Of a stretch of 36,033 nucleotides of DNA, positions 15,101 through 22,224 are shown in pieces. Location of the stretch: positions 1 through 36,033 of the IMG/VR virus record IMGVR_UViG_3300027763_000134; one strand, written 5' to 3'. The position numbers and the translations under genes are program-made. The stretch's first letter is position 1. Each line of letters opens with the position of its first letter. Under the pieces are notes generated by a model, which saw only the letters and a program-made list of their open reading frames with translations, had not been told where the DNA came from and ran no database searches. The DNA is from a virus.

Positions 15101-16898
15101 ATCGGTAGTTTCCTATTATGCATCTATAAAGAATATAGCAGTTAGTCAATGGGGACAAATGTATTCTTATGAAACATTAGATACAGGATTCCAAAGAAGC
15201 TTAATCAATATACCAAATGTTGAATCAGAAATCTTTTTTGGTGGTGATACATTCATCAGCAGATTTGCATTTAAAACAAAGCTTCCTTTCTTTATAGACA
15301 ATAGAGTGGGTGCTCCTGATGATTCAGATATATTCTATGATGAGATTGGTAATATTGCCTATCCTAAATACTGGCACTCTGCAAGATCTATTCTATCAGA
15401 TTTTGGTGCTACAGGAGGACTTTTACCTAATATAATTTCATATAAGGCTAATAATTTTGATTGTCCAAACAGTCAGCTTCCTGGACCCCCTGCAAATAAT
15501 CCAAATAGAACATTCTACAATGGGTATTTCTATTTGTTTGCATATGGTATTCCAAACTTCTATTGTGAAACATCTTACAATACAGATCTTAGACAAGCAT
15601 TTAATAATAAAGAAGGTGACTTCTGGCCTCACGTGAATACAGATATTCCTGATGATTGGTTACAAGAAAGCTTTGTTACAATTCTTCAAGACAATACATA
15701 TTATTATAACGTAACATTCTCTAAGCAGAATAAAGAAAACTTTTTTTCACATCTTCCTCAGGATTGGAAACAACAGCTTTGTTTTACAAACTATCCTTTC
15801 AGAGCAATATATTCTGAAGCACAAAGTGCAAATGCTGATAATAGAGTGAACAGTTGGTTAATCTATCGTCCTATTGCATCTTTTGATTTTCCTCAAAACT
15901 ATGGCAAGCTTACATCATTAGATGGTATTCAGAACAGAGCTATCCTTGCTAGGTTTGAGAACAAGAGTCTTTTGTACAACACTCTCCTAACTATAAATAC
16001 AAGTAATCCTCAAGCTGCCTATCTTGGTAATGATACATTGTTCAAGAGTTCACCTCCAATAGATTTTGCTGAAACAGATCTTGGATATGTAGGAAGTCAG
16101 AACAAGATGTTATTAAAGATTCCTCAAGGACAAATCTCTGTTGATGCTAAGAGAGGGCAAGTGTTTTTAATAGCTGGTAATCAAGCTACAGATCTTTCTG
16201 CATTTGGTTCTGGTATGAATAGGTTCTTTACAGATCATCTTGCATTTGAAATCTTAAGACATTTTCCTAATGTTGATGTAGATAATCACTTCAATGGCAT
16301 AGGTCTACATGGTGTATTTGATTCTAAATTTGATCGTGTTATTATATCAAAGCTTGACTACATACCTCTATCTAAAGATATTAAATACGATCCTGAAACA
16401 AAAGAATTTTATATAGAGGAAGAGATAGATTGTATCCCAATAACTACTACCACAACATCAAGTAGTAGTACATCAACTTCTACATCTAGTACAAGTTCTA
16501 CCACTAGTTCAAGTACAACTATTGCAATACCAAGTGCACCTTTCTATTGGCAGTTTAATAGTTTTGGAAGCATCACCGCAACTATACAACTTCAAAACTT
16601 TGCAACTTCTGCATATTTAATTAATGAAACACTGTCATCATCTAACTCTGGAGCAGTTAGTCTTCCTATAGTTCCATATAATTTAACTATAACATGGGAA
16701 AGCGGTGGTAGTCAACCAGTTAAATTTAGACTTTGTGATAGCACTACAGGCACTGAAATATATTATGTAAATAATATTGGAGCTACTCCTACATACACTC
16801 CAAGTGTAACATTATCATTTACACCAATAGTAGGACATGTATATAGTCTTCAAGTGGTAAATGGAGCAGCTGAACCAAGTCCTTGTATTATAATATAA
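12159..16898 (+). CDS. Muzzle (tail tube end / stem) protein with an added C-terminal domain (1579 aa)
   Basis: The N-terminus (GMNMDNSINQVPKGALTYAL, then YQNEPGN, FPTGFQLIG and TEIYWTDGFNPRRYLDLG) matches the pattern of crAss-like muzzle proteins, large beta-rich proteins that close the short tail and gate DNA ejection. The body runs to about residue 1427, ending in LDYIPLSKDIKYDPETKEFY. Then come 26 consecutive Thr/Ser residues (1429-1454) and a ~120-residue beta-type domain (from APFYWQFNSFG to the end at CIII). Muzzle proteins of this type, as I recall them, continue with 'FCNKSWT...SWISFHSY'; here that segment is in the next ORF, in the same frame after tandem TAATAA stops. The linker and last domain therefore look like an insertion that split the gene. 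Assignment to the muzzle family is fairly secure; the split is inference. Confidence 0.8.
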   Translation: MAEEQQQGNITPEYNTASVGMNMDNSINQVPKGALTYALNAAVENFDSNSINYQNEPGNEFCLSFPTGFQLIGEHFINEQNKHIFFIVNPNTGESQIGYMDNNDCEYRIYIDAPCLNFNVNHPIHKIVHKITNCTTEIYWTDGFNPRRYLDLGNIPYIIKPGTELCDPEYTTTVDCNQLKLQPNFNIPQLDIIDITTGGDLVAGTYQFAIQYADPNGNPYTSYYSVTNPTPIANPQLTTPNFNYQVGKSIVVNVSNLDATGQFQYFNLAVIKTVNDITSVELTGTYYISNTTLQITYTGQNVTNIRLAIADVFEKFPYYEIAQDLTAVQDLLVWDNLTSIDRINYQSIANQISLLWESYRIPATENYADELNATNLRGYMRDEVYAFEIVFLLRNGKQTDGFHIPGRTKNYNEISSPDIPDTNPDFIGDPEYYQGSVGYSPYWKIYNTANIIGPSSSKSSAVDYKGPWEYGRFAYWESTELYPCNEAVWGELSGKPIRHHKFPDIAVSPAVESKIFTSSGGMAMGNDAVFPIGVRIDSTQIATLIETSNLTQEQKDDIAAYKIIRGNRGTNKSIVAKGILRNVGKYNREGTDYYYPNYPYNDLRDDPFLNVTNNAWVELANSYRIIISKIEPDIYGGPAYAEVEYTDINTNRKATKKYYKVGDRDQICSIGFPIMSYGEGLISYAKYDSWRVGVNSITPFCAGWRAEWTNIYGQTESRFIDGWPYYGVQFIQVKHGTIVRCVIDQNCNGCGQINEYYSTIGTDDCAEQVPLPINSNTTDSKYRHVFNSPETSFGQPFLGDYLKLENVMFGRGRAHFVEVKKNAMYKLLTKEAQEDALGASNSLAGYTSPWSAQAMFAAYQAYLTIYINGITRRNYAYSYNSIADYNYNDTIDNNLGIKQRPLDIAQYIIPGVQSVGDNHVVNNWNRESSVYLKTKESIDPLPFPDKTPSIAPGGISFVTDESRSTISSSNVCATPAQQTDISVVSYYASIKNIAVSQWGQMYSYETLDTGFQRSLINIPNVESEIFFGGDTFISRFAFKTKLPFFIDNRVGAPDDSDIFYDEIGNIAYPKYWHSARSILSDFGATGGLLPNIISYKANNFDCPNSQLPGPPANNPNRTFYNGYFYLFAYGIPNFYCETSYNTDLRQAFNNKEGDFWPHVNTDIPDDWLQESFVTILQDNTYYYNVTFSKQNKENFFSHLPQDWKQQLCFTNYPFRAIYSEAQSANADNRVNSWLIYRPIASFDFPQNYGKLTSLDGIQNRAILARFENKSLLYNTLLTINTSNPQAAYLGNDTLFKSSPPIDFAETDLGYVGSQNKMLLKIPQGQISVDAKRGQVFLIAGNQATDLSAFGSGMNRFFTDHLAFEILRHFPNVDVDNHFNGIGLHGVFDSKFDRVIISKLDYIPLSKDIKYDPETKEFYIEEEIDCIPITTTTTSSSSTSTSTSSTSSTTSSSTTIAIPSAPFYWQFNSFGSITATIQLQNFATSAYLINETLSSSNSGAVSLPIVPYNLTITWESGGSQPVKFRLCDSTTGTEIYYVNNIGATPTYTPSVTLSFTPIVGHVYSLQVVNGAAEPSPCIII
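16443..16520 (+). repeat. 26-codon Thr/Ser-only tract in the muzzle gene
   Basis: Twenty-six successive codons are all Thr (ACN) or Ser (AGT, TCN), with no other residue. The tract separates the muzzle body from a terminal beta-type domain. The low-complexity DNA (ACA, ACT, AGT, TCT units) could change length by slippage or recombine with the related tracts at 899-952 and 17142-17205. Confidence 0.9.
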
Positions 16899-16910
16899 TA
16901 AAAAATTAAA

Positions 16911-17249
16911 ATGGCAAATAGAAATTGTACACCGATTATAAAAAGAACAGTGGTTAAGATTACAGATCCTGAATACTTCTGTAACAAATCATGGACTCTT
17001 TCTTTTAATTTTAATACAAAGAGTTGGATTTCATTCCACAGTTATATTCCTAACTTTTATATAGCTGAGAATAACTTCTTCTATTCAGGAGTGAATGGGT
17101 GTTGTGATGATCTTGAAGCTATTGCTGTAAATGAGCTTCCTGCAACCACATCAACAACAACAACAAGCAAACCAATAATTACAACAACCACCACATCTAC
17201 AACAGTTCAATATAAATGTGGATTAGAAGGCTTTGCAAAACAATTATAA
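16911..17249 (+). CDS. Apparent displaced C-terminus of the muzzle protein (112 aa)
   Basis: A 112-residue ORF, in the same frame as the muzzle gene and separated from it by TAATAA and nine bases. Residues ~12-60 (VVKITDPEYFCNKSWTLSFN, then TKSWISFHSYIPNFYIAENN and FFYSG) look like the normal C-terminal region of a crAss-like muzzle protein rather than an independent family. After this comes a second Thr/Ser tract (near residues 78-98) and a short VQYKCGLEG end. The protein could assemble with the longer muzzle product as a separate subunit. An ATG in an A-rich leader supports independent translation. If the family resemblance is wrong, it is simply a small virion protein with a Thr-rich linker. 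Confidence 0.65.
   Translation: MANRNCTPIIKRTVVKITDPEYFCNKSWTLSFNFNTKSWISFHSYIPNFYIAENNFFYSGVNGCCDDLEAIAVNELPATTSTTTTSKPIITTTTTSTTVQYKCGLEGFAKQL
17142..17205 (+). repeat. Thr/Ser-rich tract in the small muzzle-like ORF
   Basis: Two blocks of Thr/Ser codons (TTSTTTTS and TTTTTSTT) flank KPII. It is similar in composition to the tracts at 899-952 and 16443-16520. Confidence 0.85.
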
Positions 17250-17250
17250 T

Positions 17251-18120
17251 ATGTCTCAAACAATTCTTATAAGATTAACTTCTAGTAGTAATAGACTTCT
17301 TGGACCATTCACAATCACGGATGATCAAGGAAATGTTATTGCCACTGATGTACCTAAATCAAAGCTTATATTAGGAGTGGCTTATAGTGTTGGAAACAAT
17401 GTAAAAGTAATAATTCTACAATCTACAGGAAAGTGTAAAATAACAAAATACATCAGTGTAACACAACTCACACGTGACCAGCTAACTACTATCGAATACA
17501 AAGAAATTAATACAGGATGTATTTGGAGACACCTTACAGACATTGTAAACTATAACTACTATTATGGAACAGTAGAACCATACATAATAGAATATCCTTT
17601 TTCATATAAGTTCCAAGATGAAATCTTACAGAATATAAAAGATTATACAAAGGCATATAAATACATTAATATTCCTGATGGTGTGTTCAATGATAATGCT
17701 AAAATAGAAACAGATGATAGATGGTTTAACAAAGCTGTTCTATACAATGGACAACAGTCTACAGGTGTATTAGAACTTGTTGCTAAACCAATGCACAATC
17801 TAAACACCTATCTATCCTATCCAATATACAGCACAGAAAGTAAAACCATAACCTACACTAAGAGTGATAACTTCTATCAATACAACACTTTCTGGGGATT
17901 GGTTAAAAACAAATCTCTCCCACTATTTATAACAAGTTGTGAGAGTCTTTCTATAGATAAAATTGTAAATCAAGTAAATATGGACTATGGTAAACGTTCA
18001 TTTAAAAAGGAACCCCTAAGAGCAAAAGATCTTAGAGTGAGACACATCCTTGATAATAGAAGTGATGCACACTTAGTCTCTCAATTCATTATTGTTCCAT
18101 CTCAAATCTCTTACAAATAA
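17251..18120 (+). CDS. Virion-cluster protein with N-terminal GPF/STGxC domain (289 aa)
   Basis: I chose the ATG at 17251, one base after the previous TAA, over an upstream TTG at 17233 inside the preceding gene. Residues 1-75 (ILIRLT, GPFTITDD, QSTGKC) resemble the stand-alone 73-residue protein at 8375-8596. The remaining ~210 residues are a separate domain rich in Tyr (NYNYYYGTVEPYIIEYPFSY, then DEILQNIKDYTKAYKYINIP) with a C-terminal basic stretch (YGKRSFKKEPLRAKDLRVRH). The gene follows the muzzle genes and overlaps the next gene by one base (TAATG). I do not recognise a named family. A muzzle-associated or fibre-docking role is only suggested by position. Confidence 0.7.
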   Translation: MSQTILIRLTSSSNRLLGPFTITDDQGNVIATDVPKSKLILGVAYSVGNNVKVIILQSTGKCKITKYISVTQLTRDQLTTIEYKEINTGCIWRHLTDIVNYNYYYGTVEPYIIEYPFSYKFQDEILQNIKDYTKAYKYINIPDGVFNDNAKIETDDRWFNKAVLYNGQQSTGVLELVAKPMHNLNTYLSYPIYSTESKTITYTKSDNFYQYNTFWGLVKNKSLPLFITSCESLSIDKIVNQVNMDYGKRSFKKEPLRAKDLRVRHILDNRSDAHLVSQFIIVPSQISYK

Positions 18121-21100
18121 TGGCTAAGCAAAAAGGTTGGTTAGATAAATATAGTGAAGAAATAAACGCTAATGAAGGATATTCTTCTGCTCCTAAGGAA
18201 TGGATGGGAGAAGGATATAGTAATGTAGGTAGAGATTTTTCTCCTGCATGGGGTGGACAGTTTAAAGAAGGTGGATATATACCACAAGCTCAGTTTGGTA
18301 AGATCATTCCAGAACCTACAGAAGGAGATAGTCTTGTTCTTTATAATAATACATTAGCTCTTTTAGACTATTATGGGAATAAGAAAAAATATAAAAATAC
18401 TGGATCTGATATTATTCCTAATAAAACTTCTCGTGATATTACAAAGTCTAATATGGATGATGTAAATCGGGTAAAAGAAAGATTAAAAAACTCTTTTCCT
18501 TTTACTACCAATAGATCAAGTTTATATAGTAGAGAAGGTCTTGGTGATAAAGATTTTAAACTGTCTGAATATTATGGAAGATTTAATCCATATCAATATA
18601 GAAAAAGAGAATCTGCAAATACTATTCTTGATTTAGATGCTCCATTTGCAAGATATGATACAAGAATAAATCCTACAATAAATTATAATTTTGAAAATAT
18701 AGATAGAGGTAATGGTTGGAAATCAAATATTCTTTTTGGAGATCAAGTAAGTTTTTATGGATATGATCCTCTTGCAGTTAAACCATATATTTTAAGAACT
18801 CCTAAAGAAAAGATAGAGTGGAATAATAAATATGGTAAAAAAACTTCTCAACCAATTCCTCCTCCTGCTTTAAAGAAAAAAGAAGAAACTCCACAAAAAC
18901 CTAAACCAAAAACACCACAAAATCCTACTATTAAAGTTGGTAACAAAACAGGAAGAATGTCTGGAGATATTTTTGTATTTGACAAACCAATCCCTAAACC
19001 AGAACCTACATTAAAACCAAGACCATTTGTACCTGCTACTAAACTTCCTATGGGAGAACCTTCTGAAGGAATGCAGATACAACAAAGAACATTTCCTAAA
19101 CTAAATATTCCAAATGTAAACATGTCTGGTCCTTATATGGTGGGATATACAGATTATGATACACAACAAGGTGTGGATAGAGGATTTGCAACAGCTGAAG
19201 AAAGAGATGCTTTTGTGCAAACACTTAGAGAAAGAGATAGTAAAGCTAATGTTAATTTAAATTCAAATATTAGTTCTTATTACGATTTGAGTAAAAGAAA
19301 AAAAGAAAAGAAAAAATATGGTGGTAATATTCTACAGGCACAGGAAGGGTTATCTTTTTTACCAGAACAAGATCCTGAAATGATGTATACAGATAGATTC
19401 AATACATCATTAACTAAAAAAGAACAGAAAGAGTTTAATGAATGGGTAGCTAAAGAATCTGAAAGACAGGGTAGAGATATTATGATGGACAAGGGTGCAT
19501 ATGATGTACAAGGTTTTTGGAAGTCTGGTGATTATAAAAAGATGGATCAAGATAATCATGGAACTGATACATGGAAAAAACCAAATCATCCTACATTTAG
19601 TAACCAATCTAACTATCATGGTGTAGATGGATTCTATGGCGGTAACTGGACTAATGATGCTGGGTATCAACCATCTAAACAAACAGCTTCTACATATGGT
19701 CCTAGTTATTATTCTAGACTGTTTGCTGAAGAACCTAATAGACCTGAGCATTTAGATGCAAGTAGATATACATCTGGAGTTAATAGACCTTCTCCTCTTT
19801 ATTATGCAATGGGTGGTTCTCTTCCTGGTTCTACAGGATTCATGTATGCACGTACAGGTGCTCCTTCTAATGGTCCTTATGCAAAGAAGACAAGGCCTTC
19901 AGCACAAACTGGAGTTAATATAACAGAAACACCTCAAGTACAAAGTATGGAAGAAGGTGAATCTGCTGCAAAAGATTGGTTACAAAATTGGTATACAGGA
20001 AGAGCTAAAGATCCAAAGTTTACAGATCTTGCTAATAAAAGACTTGATGCTTTACAAAAATTAAAAGTTGAGGGTGATCCTGATTTATTAAGAACAAGAG
20101 AGGCATATGGTATTTATGGATTTTATCCTAATAACTACACTCCGATTGTTGATGTTAGTTCTGATCCTACTGGTATACAAACTTCAAATATTCTTCATGA
20201 AGAATTACATGGTTTAAGTAATTTAGCTCCACAAGAAGATATTCCAAATATCCTTGCGCAGAATGATTTATTAGATCCATATGAAAATTATGATCTTGTA
20301 AATGAAGATGAAAAGTTAGCTAGATTATATCAGTTTAGAAAGAGATATGGTATAGATCCTAATAAAGAATACACTACAGAAGACATGCAGGAAATAATGG
20401 ATGACTTTAACAGTAGACCAACCCCTAAAGAAAAAGGTAAAGAACTTGATCCCAACTTTGATTGGAATATAAAACAGCTTTTTGAAATTATAGGAAATGA
20501 TCCAGAAAAGCTAAGAAATTTAAATAGGGATGTTGTTAAAAATAATAGTAATCAATCTACAGTTGCAAAGAATGGTATGACTTATTATCAAAATGGACTA
20601 GATTGGAAACCAAAGAGTATTAGTAAGAATGGTAAACGGTTAGATAAGTATGGTCCAGGTGGTTCTATTATGGATGGGTGTCCTCCTTATTTTACTAAAA
20701 ATGCATTTGGTGTTTGTGTAAATGCTTCTGGTCAAACTCCAGAACAAGCTAATGCATTTAAAAATACAATAAACACTGTACTCAATCCTCAAAAAAAATC
20801 AGTAGGAACTCCATATAAAACTAGAAGTCAAGAAGTAAAAGAAGCTACAGATAGAGCTCACAGACAAAATTTCCATATTGGAGAATTTAGTAATCAAGCA
20901 ACTATAAATCAAGGACAAGCTACTACAAAAGAATCAGAAGCTAGAAGAAAAACACTTACTCAGCAAGCAGTTAGCAATATGCCTAATGTTGTATATGATG
21001 AACAAACAGGAACTACGTCTGCTGTAAATCCTAACATGACATATACAGGAGAACCTGCCAACTTCATGGGAGAAAGACAACAAAAATCTGTAGATCATAT

Positions 21101-22223
21101 AATGGGATCTTTAGAAGCTGCAGGTTATATAACAGGAGCAAGTGAGTTAGTTGGTGCTGGATATAATTTATTAAAACCCATCATAGCTGAGTCTGTAGAA
21201 ACTGGACTTCTTTCTAAAGTAGGTAATTTTATAAAACCTTCAGCACCTACATATCTTGGAGAAGCAGTTAGTGAAAGTAAACTATTAAGTAGATATAATC
21301 CTATTACTAAAGCAGATGAGTTTTATACAGCTAATGTTGCAGATAGACTTGTGCCAGGTAGATCTTTTGAAGATGTCTCTCATAAGATGAGTAACTTAAG
21401 AAAAGATTTAGGAATAAGTCGTGCTGAAGATTTTCTTTATAAAAGAGTTCCTAAACTTGGTCCTAAAATTCCTTTAGACCAAGGAAAGGGAATACTTTTT
21501 GATGCTGAGACAGGGCAATTATTTGATTCTAATACAAGGTATTGGTTAAATAGACAATATGGTCATACACCATCTATAAATGAATTATTAGAACCAAGAG
21601 GACTTGTATCTAAGTTTAAATCTATTGGACAAAGTCCTAAACAATCGTCTTTATTTGGAAATAGTGAAATGTTTACAAACCCTAAACAATATTTTACTAA
21701 ACCTTCTGGTGGACCAACATACAATCCTAACTATGAAAGCATTAAAAATGCTATTAGTCAAGGACGTGATCCACTTGCTGAAACTTTAAGTTTTGGTACA
21801 TATACACCAGCACCTAGAGTTTTAGATTGGAAAAAGATTGGACAAACTGCAGCAGGTGTTGGTATTGGATCAGGACTTATTTCAGGAGCGTTAAACCAAA
21901 AGAAAGAAGGTGGTGTAGTAAAAGATGATAATGGATATTGGAATCCTGATAACTGGGGAAAGGTGGTGGAAATAGATTCTCCAGATATAACAATGCAAGG
22001 TGTTAATCAACCTCTATTAGGAATATCAGATGAAGGAGATGTTAAATATATGACACCAGGAAAAAATTATAAATTCAAAGGTAAGAAAGTCAAAGAATAC
22101 CCTGTAGGAAAGAATGGTATAAATCAACAGGATGAGAAAGTCATTGAGCAACTAGATCAATTAACCAATTTCACAAACTATAACAAACCAACCAAAGGTG
22201 GATGGTTAGATAAATACAACTAA
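18120..22223 (+). CDS. Large virion/cargo protein with zincin-like HEELH motif (1367 aa)
   Basis: The start overlaps the previous stop (TAATG). The motif NILHEELHGLSNLAP centres on H693-E694-E695-L696-H697, the HExxH core of zincin metallopeptidases. Zincin-like domains are known in large virion proteins of crAss-like phages. The N-terminal ~50 residues and the C-terminus share a WLDKY motif (residues 7-11 and 1362-1366). Two copies of a GGxIxQAQxG motif occur (residues 51-60 and 401-410), with related YAMGGSLPG and YGPGGSIMDG segments. Residues ~220-330 are Pro/Lys-rich and probably disordered. A hydrophobic Gly-rich stretch (AAGVGIGSGLISGAL) lies near residue 1244. The end has ITMQGVNQPLLGISDEGD and an EYPVGKNG tail. 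A packaged, ejected or maturation protein is likely; protease activity is predicted from motif only. Confidence 0.75.
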   Translation: MAKQKGWLDKYSEEINANEGYSSAPKEWMGEGYSNVGRDFSPAWGGQFKEGGYIPQAQFGKIIPEPTEGDSLVLYNNTLALLDYYGNKKKYKNTGSDIIPNKTSRDITKSNMDDVNRVKERLKNSFPFTTNRSSLYSREGLGDKDFKLSEYYGRFNPYQYRKRESANTILDLDAPFARYDTRINPTINYNFENIDRGNGWKSNILFGDQVSFYGYDPLAVKPYILRTPKEKIEWNNKYGKKTSQPIPPPALKKKEETPQKPKPKTPQNPTIKVGNKTGRMSGDIFVFDKPIPKPEPTLKPRPFVPATKLPMGEPSEGMQIQQRTFPKLNIPNVNMSGPYMVGYTDYDTQQGVDRGFATAEERDAFVQTLRERDSKANVNLNSNISSYYDLSKRKKEKKKYGGNILQAQEGLSFLPEQDPEMMYTDRFNTSLTKKEQKEFNEWVAKESERQGRDIMMDKGAYDVQGFWKSGDYKKMDQDNHGTDTWKKPNHPTFSNQSNYHGVDGFYGGNWTNDAGYQPSKQTASTYGPSYYSRLFAEEPNRPEHLDASRYTSGVNRPSPLYYAMGGSLPGSTGFMYARTGAPSNGPYAKKTRPSAQTGVNITETPQVQSMEEGESAAKDWLQNWYTGRAKDPKFTDLANKRLDALQKLKVEGDPDLLRTREAYGIYGFYPNNYTPIVDVSSDPTGIQTSNILHEELHGLSNLAPQEDIPNILAQNDLLDPYENYDLVNEDEKLARLYQFRKRYGIDPNKEYTTEDMQEIMDDFNSRPTPKEKGKELDPNFDWNIKQLFEIIGNDPEKLRNLNRDVVKNNSNQSTVAKNGMTYYQNGLDWKPKSISKNGKRLDKYGPGGSIMDGCPPYFTKNAFGVCVNASGQTPEQANAFKNTINTVLNPQKKSVGTPYKTRSQEVKEATDRAHRQNFHIGEFSNQATINQGQATTKESEARRKTLTQQAVSNMPNVVYDEQTGTTSAVNPNMTYTGEPANFMGERQQKSVDHIMGSLEAAGYITGASELVGAGYNLLKPIIAESVETGLLSKVGNFIKPSAPTYLGEAVSESKLLSRYNPITKADEFYTANVADRLVPGRSFEDVSHKMSNLRKDLGISRAEDFLYKRVPKLGPKIPLDQGKGILFDAETGQLFDSNTRYWLNRQYGHTPSINELLEPRGLVSKFKSIGQSPKQSSLFGNSEMFTNPKQYFTKPSGGPTYNPNYESIKNAISQGRDPLAETLSFGTYTPAPRVLDWKKIGQTAAGVGIGSGLISGALNQKKEGGVVKDDNGYWNPDNWGKVVEIDSPDITMQGVNQPLLGISDEGDVKYMTPGKNYKFKGKKVKEYPVGKNGINQQDEKVIEQLDQLTNFTNYNKPTKGGWLDKYN

Positions 22224-22224
22224 T

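Noticed and set aside
16896-16910. Programmed read-through joining the muzzle gene to the next ORF as the main explanation
   Set aside because: Two successive TAA codons make efficient read-through unlikely, and the second ORF has its own ATG in an A-rich leader. Kept only as a minor possibility under the split-gene finding.
17233-17250. TTG start at 17233 for the protein ending at 18120
   Set aside because: It lies inside the preceding gene. The ATG at 17251, one base after that gene's stop, fits the spacing seen throughout the window and starts directly at the conserved domain.
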